Below, piece after piece: positions 1-11,879 of a stretch of 64,000 nucleotides of DNA; positions within the stretch are counted from its first letter, which is position 1, and each line of letters opens with the position of its first letter. Under the pieces are notes generated by a model that was given only the letters and a program-made list of their open reading frames with translations, searched no databases and had not been told where the DNA came from. The DNA lies in NCBI GenBank assembly GCA_002105175.1, contig MCGE01000026.1:434001-498000 (forward strand), read 5' to 3'. This DNA comes from Absidia repens (lineage: Eukaryota; Mucoromycota; Mucoromycetes; Mucorales; Cunninghamellaceae). The position numbers were made by a program, and so were the translations under genes.

Positions 1-255
1 AAGACAAGTGCTGAGGCGTCTTTGGCATGGCTAATGTCACCAGTCACTGAACACCAGGATTCATCGTCGAGGTCTGTATATAGTCCAGAAGGTTTAGGAC
101 AAGTGATCCGCCGGTCATCACCTAGTATAGAAAAGGAGGACAAATGCGTCAATATTCAAGATGAAGTTCGATATAGTTGTATGGGAGACGTTCATACCAT
201 TATTCCATGCTTCGTTGAATACTTTTGTGTAGTGTACAATTCGTACAGGAGGTAA
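1..255 (+). CDS. possible 3' end of an unknown protein (partial)
   Basis: An open frame runs from the first base of the window to a TAG at 253-255 (84 residues). The first two thirds are Ser/Glu/Arg-rich and look like a disordered C-terminus (for example SSSRSVYSPEGLGQ and RRSSPSIEKED). The last third is Cys/Tyr/Val-rich and less convincing. A long A run starts at about 274, followed by more A-rich DNA. No domain is recognisable. It could be the tail of a gene starting outside the window, or a chance open frame; the upstream sequence would decide. Confidence 0.3.
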   Translation, partial: KTSAEASLAWLMSPVTEHQDSSSRSVYSPEGLGQVIRRSSPSIEKEDKCVNIQDEVRYSCMGDVHTIIPCFVEYFCVVYNSYRR

Positions 256-2082
256 AGTCATGTGCGTGTGGTCAAAAAAAAAAAAAAAAAAAAAAAAAAG
301 AACAGCAAGAAAAAAAAAAAAAAGAAAAAAAAAAGATTTGAAACCATCGCTGTTTGAAATAATCAAGACCTTCCTAACTGGCCCTGAAGCTTACAGTTGC
401 AGTGCACTCAGTACATATTGTACTCGACATACAGTATAAAATGAAGCGTTAAACTGTCAGTTGAATTAAATTGTAGTATCAGATAGAAAAACATCCTATC
501 CTAGCTATAATTATAACAAACTCAATTAAAAGGCACCCGTGCTATTCCCATTGAGGAGTGAAAAGGTTTCCGATCATGTTTTGTTTAACAATACATTTTA
601 TTTTTATATTTGGAGCATGTTAATTAAATACACTTTGCCACAAAAAAAAAAAAAGCAAAGCACTCCGGGATTGTTAAAGAATAAACTCGCATTATGACTT
701 GATTTGTATCTCCGGCATGTGTTGGATCATGCTGATCCGCACTCTCCCTCTCCCCCAGCCTCACTTTGTAAAAACAAAACAAAACAGAAGGCTACGGAAA
801 ATAGTCACAGCGTTTATCTTCCATTTTTGTCTAATCAATTCTTTGTGGCTATTTTACCAAGATATCACGAGCCAATGATAAGAAGTGCCAGCAAAAGGAT
901 AAAAATATATTATGGTTTCTGCAACATGTTTATTCCTTGCAACGAGAACGTATTAATTTAGATGACTATACTAACTGACACTTTCCCCTCAATTCATAAC
1001 TGTGTCAAAAGGAAAGCACAATGATACTGTTTGGAATGGTCTGAACCAGAACCACTATTTAACATCCGATTTATTTTTTTCAGGAACAAGGCATCAAAAA
1101 AACCGACACTGTCGACGGTAAGCAGAAGACATAAAAAAAAATCCATATTTGATCTGGTCTTTTTTTTTCCCATGAAATTGTGACCCACTGGTTCCCACGG
1201 AAAACGACAGCCAATCGTTTACTTTCTCGGCACCTCTTTTTAAACCTGACACAAGAGACCTGAAAAATACATAGGATGCAATTTAGGTGTGAAAGTTCCA
1301 TTCATCATATATTGAGATAAAAAGGGAGACATGAGTTGATGATATAAAATGGTCTTGAATGAATCTGGGCTTTTACTGGCGCGGGGAAAATGGAGATCGA
1401 CCAACAAAATGCGGTTGTTTTTTCTCTTTCAACGTGACCCATAAACGCAGAATTTCCTCTTAATATGGTTATAGACGGAGCTTTAATGTTTTCTTCCAAC
1501 TTGATAAAAAAGAAAAAGCGAAGAAAAAACTTTAAAAAGCGTAATCATCAAAATCAAGAAAGAGAGACAAAGTGCGTAGATAAATAGCATATCAATATGA
1601 TTGGTGTCACCTAGATGATGACTCTTTAGTATCTCTCACTCCCACAAAAAGTAGAACGTATGGTTACAGCAATGACGAAATCCGATTGTTGTTGTGTACA
1701 GCATCCGAACATCCTTGGATCACCACCACCACTTTGTCATCACCACCAGCAGGTAGCGTGCTCACTTGTACGTATCAGTTATAATATTGATAAAAGCCAA
1801 AAAAAAAAAAAAAAAGGGCTGAGTTTTTTTTTTTTTTTTTTTCTTTTTCGCTTCTTGCGCATTACTTGTTTGAAACTGATAATGGAACATGTGACACACT
1901 TATCGTTTATTGTCCAAAATCAACCAATCACTAAAAATAACCTTTTTCACGAAAAAATAATAAATTTCCCCCCTTTCCCTTTTTTTCCTTTTTCTTTCTT
2001 TTTTTTTCTTTCTACTTTTTTTTTTTTGTTTTTTGTTTTTTTTTTTTTTTTACGAACCACTTTTTTTATACATATATACAAA
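256..2082. other. intergenic, no gene seen; leader of the permease at its end
   Basis: No convincing coding exon on either strand. It holds A runs at about 274-335 and 642-655. From about 1800 to 2072 lies a long pyrimidine-rich block (T runs with scattered C) ending 11 nt before the permease ATG, typical of fungal promoters and leaders. A frame reading through that block is open only because TTT and TTC are sense codons. Confidence 0.5.
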
Positions 2083-4032
2083 ATGGACGGTGGTGAAAAA
2101 AGTGAAGTAGACTATTCAAGCACAACCGAAAAGCGAGAACATGTTGATGTTTCCGAAGATTTTGATCCCTATGAGGTTCAGAACTTACATCGTCAATTGA
2201 AGAATCGACATATTGCTATGATTTCTCTTGGTGGTGTCATCGGTAAGTCCTATTTCTGCCACACAAATAAATGATAGCAATGTATTGATGGAGACGTATC
2301 TAACCTTTTTGCATTTTTTTATATTTCAGGTACTGGTCTTTTCCTTGGTACAGCAAAATCTTTAGCTGAAGGTGGACCAGGTGGTTTGCTTCTTGGGTTT
2401 ATGGTAATGGGAACGATTGTGTTTGCGGTGATGAATTGTCTTGGTGAAATGATTGCCTATTTGCCTATCCCTGGTGGTCATATCAAGTTGGCAGAACGCT
2501 TTGTCAGTCCTGGTTTCAGTTTTGCGATGGGTTGGAATTACTGGTATAACTGGACTATTGTGCTGCCGACAGAATTATCAGCTTCCGCAGTCCTAGTCAA
2601 CTATTGGATTACTCCCGACCGTATCAGTAATGCAGTATGGATCATCATCTTCTTACTCATTGTAGTGGCAATCAACTTTTGTGGTGCTCGAGTCTATGGT
2701 GAAGCGGAATTTTGGTTTGCAAGTATAAAGATCATGACCATTCTTGGTTTGATTATCCTTGGTATTATCATTGATGCTGGTGGTGCTCCTCCTAATCATG
2801 AAGTCATTGGTGTCAGATATTGGCAAGGTAAATGTTCAACAATTTTTATACCATTTGGGGTTACTAACGTAAGTATTGTTATTATTTTCTGTAGATCCTG
2901 GACCATGGGTGCAATTCAATGGTATTCCTGGTAGCTTGGGTCGATTTTTGGGCTTTTTCTCCGTTCTCATGAATGCTGCTTTCGTAAGTATTTGCCATTC
3001 CAGAAAAAGATAGAAGACCAAGAAAAAAAAAAAGAGAAAATATGGTTTTGATCTAGCCGAAAATGAATGACTAACTTTATTATTCTTTCTCTTTTTTTTT
3101 ATTTTTATTATTACTGCTATTATTGTTTATATTTATTTGTCTAGTCCTTCATTGGTACTGAAATTGTTGCCATCGCTGCTGGTGAAACTTCGAATCCTCG
3201 TCGGAACATCCCCAAGGCCATCAACAAAGTCTACATTCGTATCATTCTCTTTTATGTTCTTGGCACATTTATTATTGGTCTTCTTGTCCCCTCTAATGAC
3301 CCCAAGCTCTTGGGTTCCAGCGATAACGCAAATACATCTCCCTTCGTCATTGCCATCAACAATGCAAACATTCAAGCTTTACCTCACATTATCAACGCAT
3401 GTTTATTATCGTCTGCATGGTCTGCTGCTTCCTCTGATCTCTATACTTCGTCTCGTGCACTCTATGGGTTGTCTATTGCTGGCAATGCGCCTAAAATCTT
3501 TGCCCGTGTCAGCAAGAAACGCGGTCTTCCTTATGTCGCATTGATCTTTTGCTCCCTTTTTGCCTTCCTGTCATTCATGGGTATCACCGAAGGTTCAAGT
3601 ACTGTGTTTTCGTGGTTCCAGGCAATGACCTCTATGTGTGGTATGATCACTTGGACATGTATTGGCATCACCTATCTCCGATTTTATGCTGGTCTCAAGG
3701 CACAAGGAATAGATCGAAGCACCCTTCCCTTCAAAAGCCCATTGCAGCCTTACTCCGGTTATTATGTTGTCATCTCTACGTTAATTATCCTCTTTGGAAG
3801 TGGTTTCAAGGTCTTCCTTTGGAATCAGTTTGTAGTTAGTACATTCATCACTAGCTATTTGCCGATCCCTGTATTTTTCATCCTTTTCGTTGGTGCTACC
3901 ATATGGCGAAAGTCCAAGTTTGTCAGGGCCTCTGAAATGGACTTCCACTCTGGTATTGCGGAAATTGAACAAGAAGCTTTGAATGAAGAAGCGCCGACTA
4001 CCATGATGGGCAAATTCTTTGACTCTCTATAA
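2083..4032 (+). CDS. amino-acid permease (fungal AAT/YAT family)
   Basis: Predicted proton-coupled amino-acid transporter of the plasma membrane (APC superfamily, yeast Gap1/Dip5-like). Four exons join in phase: 2083-2242, 2330-2827, 2895-2983 and 3145-4032, giving 544 residues, the usual length. After an acidic, hydrophilic N-terminus comes RHIAMISLGGVIG|TGLFLG, the family's first-helix signature, spanning the first intron. Further family marks are PIPGGHIKLAERFV, the GWNYWYNW stretch and, in exon 4, FIGTEIVAIAAGETSNPRR. About 12 hydrophobic helices are visible. The ATG at 2083 was chosen because it follows the pyrimidine leader; the frame upstream is only T-tract. AATAAA lies at about 4211. 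Substrate range cannot be read from sequence. Confidence 0.93.
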
Positions 4033-5259
4033 ATCTGGACCCCTTTACACATTTTTTATTTCATATATTTTATTACACAAGGCATCCTTTCTTTCCCCTC
4101 CTGTTTATTTAGTTTTATATTATATTTTATTGTAGTTTTAGCTTTATGCCCCTCCTCAATCACATCTTCTTCCTTTTTTTTTATATATATTGTTACTATG
4201 AATATCTCATAATAAACGTGATTATTTAGTATTTGTTATGATAATTGACTTTTTTCCTTGTGCTATTCAAATGACATAGAATCAAAACCTTATTTTTATA
4301 TCGTTCCACTTGATATACGACATAGAGGTTTCCGTTTGCTCCCACATTTGACATTTTTGATATTATCACTAAGACTTGTTTTTTTTTTTTTTCTTTTTTT
4401 TGTTAGGTAATTTTTCCCTGCATTAATAAATCCTCGGGTCATCGTCGTTATTTTGAACACTCCAATGTGTGTCTTTTTTTTTGAAAGGTTTCTCACGAAA
4501 TATAATTTTGTGTCATACGCAATCAAGACATCTACTTGTTCCCACCAAATCTTTCAAACGATGATGAAATATCATCCTATCTCTGTACCAAACAACTGGG
4601 AAGGACAGAGCGGTTTTTTGTTTTTTAGATAGTGGTAGAATACGGGTACTATTTTCTGCAACGATTTATCGAAGCAGAATCGTAAAAAGCAAACAGATAT
4701 CGTTCAACTATCTTCTCCATCTTCCTTTTGATATGATAGCAAATCTTATCGTCCCGAGCGGGGATTCAAATAGATGGTGTAGCATGATGATAAGGAAAGT
4801 TTCTGGGGGGGAGGTGGAGACGGTGATCGGTCCTTGTAAGTCCGTCAATAAAAATGACTATGAAAATAAGATTTTTGACCACATGATATAAACATTCTTA
4901 GGTGTGCAGACGAAACATAGTGCGACACTTGGAAGAAAAAAAGTATCCCTTTTACCCCACATTTTTAAGATACACTACTTCCTGTCAGTCAATTGCATTC
5001 ATTTGTGATCAGACCCACTTTGTTGAAGTAGTAATGAGATGATGCAGTTCAGCACCAAAAAAAAAAAAAATAGGGTCTCAGGGAAAAAAGTAATGACTTC
5101 TTTTGTACTTGGCAGTAAAAGTAGAGGATGAAAAAAGACATAGTTACGTGATTGATGTCCCTTGTTTTTCATGTTATTGAATAAACGCTCTGCCGCTCCG
5201 ATGGAGCTTTTTGAAATCTTCCGATTTATTGGGTGTCACAGTTTTTTATCAAAGTGTGG

Positions 5260-5350
5260 GTTTTAATGGGATAGGATTAAAGCCTCCACCATTTCGCACT
5301 TTGGTGGGCAGCCCCGTGGGGCCCAACCGTTGTGCTCAACACGTCATCAA
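5260..5350 (+). repeat. repeat R3, copy 1
   Basis: About 90 bp similar to 6170-6265. Shared blocks include a GTGGGTTTT start, CACTTTGGTGG and GGGGCCCAACCG. It carries a short palindromic element, GCCCCGTGGGGC. No coding capacity. Confidence 0.6.
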
Positions 5351-5499
5351 TGGGGGTTTTTTTTGTGTGCTGAAATAATAGCTTACTTGAAAGGCATAAG
5401 AGAGATTAGAGCTTGATTATGTAGGGGTTGCAACTACCTTTCCACTGGAAGATAAAACGAATTATGAGCTTTGGTAATTATGGCGATTGCCACTTACCT

Positions 5500-5870
5500 G
5501 ATTTTTTGACATAAAAAAAAAGCTGGATGATTCAGGCTCCGCGTTTTGCATTCTATTTTTTTTGGCCCCTTTTTTTTCCTCTCTTTTTCTTTCTTTTTTT
5601 TTCCTTCATGAATATCTGAATGATATGATGGCAAGGCTCATTGGGGTACTGGTGATCTAGGATTAGTGTTAGAACTTGAATTAGGGGCGTTTCCAAAAAT
5701 GCAAAACAAACATCATGGGGAAACCCTTTCATTTTGGATGTAGGATTTGGGAACGTCATTAGATTAGCCTCATCTTAGAAGATAGTATCGTGGAATCGCC
5801 ATTAGTTTAGTATTGATTTGTCATGGTTTGTATCTACCTCTGAATAAAATATGCTTGTTTTTTTTCATTG
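5500..5870 (+). repeat. repeat R1, fragment a
   Basis: Contains the R1 core: a TAGGATTAGTGTTAG block, then ATGGGGAAACCCTTTCATTT, then a GTTTGTATCTACC block followed by GAATAAAATATG. The pyrimidine-rich block before the core is also present. The copy is short and diverged. Confidence 0.65.
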
Positions 5871-6169
5871 CTTATCTCATGAGCTTTATCGAGTGAGTAA
5901 CATGCGCATAGGAAAAAAAAATTGTGTGTGTACGTATGAAAAAGGAACGGATTGGGCATCTAAGTGACGCGTTCCACCAACTCATGTATACTGTATAAGT
6001 TTGTGCGTTGAAAAGAAAATAGGCATGTGTTTGTGTGAAAAAACAGCTATTACAGTGTATTTTGTTGTGGTCCGCTATATCGAGCAGCAAAGTTGAAGAT
6101 AGTATTGATTGTGTAGCTAGAGAACAAAAATATTCAATATAACTGGGTGTCAAGGGGGAAATTGTAAAG

Positions 6170-6265
6170 AGTGGGTTTTGATGGGATGGGATCAGACGTC
6201 TCCGACATTTCACACTTTGGTGGATAGCCCTTTGGGGCCCAACCGTTTGTGCTCAGGGCTCTTTC
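6170..6265 (+). repeat. repeat R3, copy 2
   Basis: Second copy of the element at 5260-5350, same orientation, about 900 bp away, with clear substitutions between the two. It retains CACTTTGGTGG and TTTGGGGCCCAACCG. A weaker third resemblance is at about 11925-11985. Confidence 0.6.
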
Positions 6266-6987
6266 TGAAACCGGTACAATAGCTGAGTTTTCTTACCGTC
6301 CATCCTCTTTTTAATATATTAAAAAACAAACGCAGGGACAGCATTATTTGTGTAGCTACAATTCATTCTCGACTCATTTCCTGCGAAAACAGGCGCCCAT
6401 ATCAAATTAGAAAAGAAAAAAATGATGTTTTCCATGGACTACTGTAATATGAACTTTCTGTCTCATTCCACAAAATCCAAGATCGATCAAATGATATTAA
6501 TGAACCTAGATGGTTTGCATAAACGAAGCCGTTGTTATAGAGCATTACCCTTTTATGGCAATCTTAACTCAAAAGACTCAGTAACCGGATGGCAGTATTT
6601 AGTATGAAAAATGGCTAGCTATTCTTATTTTGTAGCACCTTCCCCTCCCTTTACCCCACTTGCATTATTACAAAGAAAATAAAATGGTTGAAAATGCTGG
6701 AAACCAAAAATATACAATCAATCTACTTCTTTTTTTTATACACGTATATATTCAAATAAAATAAATCAATCAAAATAATGACTTTTCAAAGCAGCAGTAT
6801 TTTATTTCATCGAAGCATAAAGAATGGAAGAAGATATATAAAGCTAAATAGCAATGATAAAGGGGTAACAACGCTAAACTACAGGAGTGTGTGGAATAAA
6901 GTATATAGATAAATACGCAAGGGAGTAGGGGATCATATATGTCTATAAATATTAATTAGAGGGGGAGAAGAAGAGATTTTGTTTGTT

Positions 6988-9681
6988 TCAGCACCCACCA
7001 CCACCTCCTCCACCACCGCAGCCACCCGAACCACCACCGGAAGCGCCACCTGCACCAGCCATTATAATAATGGCACCAGCGTTGTTCTGAGCAATTTTGC
7101 GTCCAAAACTTTCCGGATTGTCTTTGTTGTACATCTTACGAGAATAGTTGATATAATTTCCATTTTGTGTCCTGCTGTAGTAAACACTAAGGTCTTCTCG
7201 GCTGCGTCGTCGTCGAGGTCTCGAGGGTGTAGGAGGTTGACCGTCGTCGTGGAATCGATCGCTGGCTGATTTTGACCCATCCAAATCCCGATACTTGTTT
7301 TGTTGTTTTGGCTCAGATGTATGATACCATCGTGGTTTAAAGCTCGATATGACTTTACACCTGTGGCTTCGATCGTCGCTGCTGTAAATGGCACTTTTCC
7401 CGCCCGTTCCACAGCTTGCTGTTCTATGAAATCGTTATATATATTTTTTTAAAAAAAAATGGTGTGAGCATTTTTCATTTTTGCCTTCCCTCTTCCCTCT
7501 CTGTAGGAGCCCTACCCAATATAACCATAAGATGTTTTCTTCATGCCTTCACCAATAAAGTTCTGCATAGATTCCAGTTGTTCCTAAAAATCAATCAAAT
7601 ATTAGAATCAACTAACTATGTTGTCTATCCGAAAAAAAAAAATTTACTGCATCGATATCGTCGCGGTAAAAGGATTTCGGTACATCTAAAGGAGGTATCA
7701 TAAAAAGGAAGGTTGGTAGATGAAGATAAATATTTATATCGGGAGATAATTCTTACCTCGACAATGAGCGCTAACCCTAGCAGGTGGATTCCGATGGCCT
7801 TTCTCGATCCTATCCAAACAAAAAAAAAAAGTGTTCAGCAATGATTCAGTATATATATATATAAATGTTAGACCACTTACTCTCCATTCAGTAAATCGGC
7901 GATATGATGGCGATCATTCTTATCACTATAGACCTTCCCTGGTGAGTACTCGTCTCCAAATCCATCATCGTCGACCGCCAGACTGACTTTATAAGGCCCT
8001 GCACTTCCTTTCGGTCGATCCATTTTCTATAATAAAGTGAAAATAAAATGAATCTCAAAAAATAGAGCAAAAGTTTTTTTTAATATTTCCTTTTTCTTTC
8101 TTACTGCAATCCAATATCGGGTGGGAGATAGAGTCCATGCTCTGCAGGTGTCACTTGTAAATTTCTTGAGACTTGGTTCCGGTATGGTGTCATCATGATT
8201 AATCACCCGCTCTAGATAGTTTCGAGTAAATTGTCGATAGGGTCCAGAAAAAAGCATATGGGTATGCCAGGCGCAGTCGATTTCGATAGTAGGTACAGCA
8301 ACCAAAGAGGAATCTTTCTTCATCAGCATCAAAAAATCATGGTAGCGTCGTATAGCAGAAGCAAATGCATTTGCTGTGGACCAGTCCATGGATATTGCAG
8401 CATCATAGAACTTTCGTTGGCGCGCCACAGCATGAATCAGATCAACGGAGAAAGGAGAAGGATTTCCTTGATAGCATGTTCGGATAGCATAAAGTAGTTC
8501 TAATATGTAATAGATAAATAGGTTAGCTCAGTATATTATAAACAAAGAAAATAATGAAAATCATCTTACCATTGGCGTCGTATTCATACTTTTTTCCTAA
8601 TGATTTGAGTTTGTCTTCAATTTGTAGTTCATAAGAATAGTCCATTTCATTTTGAGGTTCAATGTGTACAAGAGGAACAATAAGTGGGACCATGGTATTT
8701 GGTTTCTGCCTTGGTATTCCGCTTGGGTCCAATAGGGTGCCTCTAATATAAATATATAGGTATAAGGCGACTTGGGTTACACATATTGTCATATTGCACT
8801 TACGCTACGGGTGGTCCTGTATCTCCTTTTGGTGTCAGATCATATTCCAGTTTCATTCTTGCCACATCCAGAAAATTGATTTGCCGATTAATACCACATG
8901 GGTGATCAAATGGTGTAGTATTTTCCCCATAACGATAGCCGACATAGGTCGTCCTAATAGATAATCAAAAGTGCATGAATTGTGTATAAGTATATGTAAA
9001 GTGACCCTCTTCTTGATATTATATCTTCCGTTTTTCAACTTACCAAGGGAGTCTGATTTCATGCTTACATAAAATACACGCATTGCAATAGTTGCCATAT
9101 ACCATATTATTTGCATTGAGTTCATAAGGTTCGCCTGTTGCACCAAAAATCCTTTCCCACTTCATGAGTGTATCCTTTGTAGGACCATTTTTTTCCCTAT
9201 GCTAAAAACAAAGGTATTAGTTTCACTGACCTCTGCCGTTACTAAAATGAACTCACCAAATTCTCCAAAGGCATATTTGTATTGAGTACTGATCTTGCTG
9301 AAGGAATGCGAAGAGCGAGATCTTCATAAGAGCGCAACGGAGACAACAAGTGAGTGTGCCACATAAAGGCAATATCTAATACATATAAAAAGCAAACAGA
9401 TGAGTAAGGCATGTACACATAAAAGAAGTACTGTTATTACCTAAAGGTGGAGTTGGCATTCTTTTCGCGTCAAAAGCACGCACCCAAAGAAAATATCGGA
9501 ATTCTGCTCGAGCCAGGTAGAGTCGCTGCTGATCTCGGGTCATTGCATCCATGCCTCGCCAAAACCGTTCAATCAAAGCAAGGTAGTAGTAGCAATTTCT
9601 GGCAGTCACCACTTTATTCAAAGTTGGCATCATATCCTTTTCGGTAGGAGGAGGAGCTTGCTGAAATTTGAGTTGAGTCAT
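6988..9681 (-). CDS. GRDP-like protein (glycine-rich domain family), paralogue A
   Basis: Eleven exons join in phase: 9681-9441, 9375-9257, 9201-9044, 8953-8804, 8742-8570, 8499-8105, 8026-7881, 7809-7757, 7685-7648, 7583-7516 and 7414-6988, giving 655 residues. It carries two copies of the tryptophan-His-x-His motif typical of the GRDP-like family (PF07173): DIAFMWHTHLLSP near residue 80 and EIDCAWHTHMLFSGPY near 380. Between them are a cysteine-containing patch (NYCNACILCKHEIRLPW) and HPCGINRQINFLD. The C-terminus is Gly/Cys-rich and ends in a run of eight Gly plus Cys. The plant members are linked to stress and development; the molecular role in fungi is not established. Its closest relative here is paralogue B at 16356-19173. 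Its promoter region (9682-9945) is shared with a divergent membrane-protein gene. Confidence 0.85.
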
Positions 9682-9945
9682 GTTCCCCCTTTTTTTTTTT
9701 TAGCGGAAAAGAATGAAAAAAAATTCAAGGCACAGAAATTTTATATCCTGATCTGAGATTCAATAGGGCAACATAACATTTTTTTTTTTTTTTTTCTAGA
9801 TAAATCAAGAAAACCTATTGCTACGTAAAAGACTAGTGGAATATTAAATTCTTGCTACGGAAAGCGATAATCCCGCTGAGAAGTCAAATGCTTCAAACTT
9901 TTTACTGGGAATTCTTTTTTTTTTCTTTTACTTCTTTACTTCGCA
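9682..9945. promoter_or_regulatory. divergent promoter region between GRDP-A and membrane-protein gene
   Basis: A 264 bp spacer separates two start codons pointing outwards. It has T runs near 9691, 9779 and 9915. Each start is preceded, on its own strand, by A/T-rich or pyrimidine-rich leader. No specific operator is recognisable. Confidence 0.45.
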
Positions 9946-11100
9946 ATGGCGAATCTTGATATCAAAATAAAACTGGCCAACACCCTTGCCACTTTACTGC
10001 TACTTGGATGTTTTCAATATGGTGTATTTGTCTTGTAAGTTTACTTTGTATCTATCTATGTATGCTATACACGTAAAAAGGCGTTGTATCAATATTTTCT
10101 ATCTAAATGGATATATTGCTTAGAACTTGGAAGTACGAATTCGAAAAAATCGGTAGCGCGGTATATCTTTATACGGCGGTGTTGCACTATTTATTGATTG
10201 GTATGACCATCTATCAATGGCTTCCAAGTGCACCTAAAGGTAAGTTTGTCTCTTATCAAGGTATAATACTTCATCCATTGACATACCTTTTCTTGCTCAT
10301 GTAGATGTTCTTGATGGGATTGGATATTGGTATCTCGTGGTTGCTATTCTGAACGCAGGTATTACCACTTTTCAGGTATAAAATAAGAATTTGATTTACA
10401 TGAGTGTCTTGAAAGACGATGTTTTAGTATTACAAATATGTTTTAAATAGCATCACTTAACCCTTCGCTTTTTCTTCAAGATTTTCCATTTGACTTGGTT
10501 TGCTTTTGTTGGACTTCTTTGGCAATTTGCGACCGTGATCTTTATATACCACCGTCTCCCCTATTTCCCTCCCCGAAATACCACCGATCGCGTTTTCTTG
10601 AAGGCTCCTTTTTTCATTCTGACAGTTATCACATTATTTGATACCTTGCGTATGTTTTTCAAATCCATCGATAAAATAAACGACAATGTTTTGGTAAGAA
10701 ACGTTGATTTTCTGTTGATCTTGCAACTAATCCTTTTTTTTATTATTGTTGTTGTTTTTAGGCTCAAATAATCCTAGTAATTGTACCTGGCTTTGTCGCC
10801 ATTCATTTGATAGCTAACATGGATCCTCCTCGAAAAGACTATCTTTACACTTGTGGCTCCATGTGGTAAAAAAAAAAAAATGAACAAGCATAAACAATTC
10901 CCAATGGGTGATGAAACTCAACATTTTTTCTTTTATCATCACGTAGTTTATCTCCATTCGCTGCTCCTGGAACCCAGGAACTTACGCTTATTGTCTCTGT
11001 TATTGTCTCTTTGATTGTGGTTGGTATTTTGAACAGATCTGTGGCCCGTACTCTGATACCCAATTGGCTGGAACGGGTGAATCGTCGCTTTGATCGTTAG
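9946..11100 (+). CDS. multi-pass membrane protein, family not recognised
   Basis: Six exons join in phase: 9946-10034, 10124-10239, 10305-10375, 10481-10693, 10762-10865 and 10947-11100, giving 248 residues. About seven hydrophobic segments are visible, for example LATLLLLGCFQYGVFVL at the N-terminus, VYLYTAVLHYLLIGMTI, two adjoining segments in exons 3-4, a segment around FFILTVITLF, AQIILVIVPGFVAIHLI, and TLIVSVIVSLIVVGIL near the end. The tail is basic (NWLERVNRRFDR). The fifth exon would read into a stop without its final intron, whose GTAAAA donor is followed by an A run. I do not recognise the family; the seven-helix layout is suggestive but not proof of a receptor. It starts 264 bp from GRDP-A in the opposite direction. 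Confidence 0.7.
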
Positions 11101-11879
11101 TCCCGTGGCTTGGGCGAACGTACACCTCTTCTTTCTGGTCATTGATACAACCTAAAAATGAATTCCCCCCCCCATCTTTATTCTTTGTTACCTTGCAATA
11201 TTAATACCTCTATCTACTCTTTTTTTTTTTTTTTTTTCTTTTGGAATAAAAGATTTTTTTGCTTTCTTATCAATATTTGTTGATTGGTTGATTGATTGTT
11301 GACATACTAACCTGTTATTATGTTTATTATAACGGATGTCTGCTTATATTCTACTAGGATTAAAAACTGAATGCTATGACCTGTACTCTTCGGTCGCCAG
11401 CTGCAGAATGTTTGAAAATCTTGCCACAGGTATGACCGATAGACTGTACACACATTTTGATTACTTGATGATTGCTTCCCTTAGAGATAGAATTTTCATA
11501 TTATATATCTTCTACATAAACCATACAGTTTTGGACTTTTAGTCAATTCTGATCTGTTTATCACACTCATTTATTGTATTTTATTCTCAAGAAATAAAGA
11601 AATATTATCTATGGACTACACTATTATTACATGCATTGATGTTTGTTTTTTCTTTTTTGGCTTGGAATTAGAATAGACTATGGTGAATTTGTGTAATAAA
11701 AAAGATTGGCAGAGTCTTTAGAAATACTCACAATGTTAATTTCATTGACATGGGAAATAGTGTAGTCAACGATTTGGTTGAAGCATACCTTTATTTTGTG
11801 ATAGCGTCAGTATGTACAGTATTAGACTCATGGCATGCAGTTCAGCAACAAGCTAAAACGAACCTTAATTGCTGCAAGC

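Larger units (their letters stand above)
4033..6987. other. intergenic with repeat fragments R3 and R1
   Basis: No supported gene. It contains the 3' region of the permease, two R3 copies (about 5260-5350 and 6170-6265) and an R1 fragment (about 5500-5870). Short open frames here match nothing and lack splice-compatible neighbours. The last part, about 6600-6987, is AT-rich and forms the 3' flank of the first GRDP gene on the minus strand. Confidence 0.5.

Noticed and set aside
1660..2082. An N-terminal extension of the permease reading from 1660
   Set aside because: The extra residues come mostly from poly-T and poly-A tracts (Phe and Lys runs). The permease family starts near the ATG at 2083, which follows a typical leader.
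4735..4790. A tRNA-like GTCCCGAGCGGGGATTCAAA stretch
   Set aside because: The GGATTCAAA resembles part of a T arm, but no acceptor, D or anticodon stems can be drawn around it.
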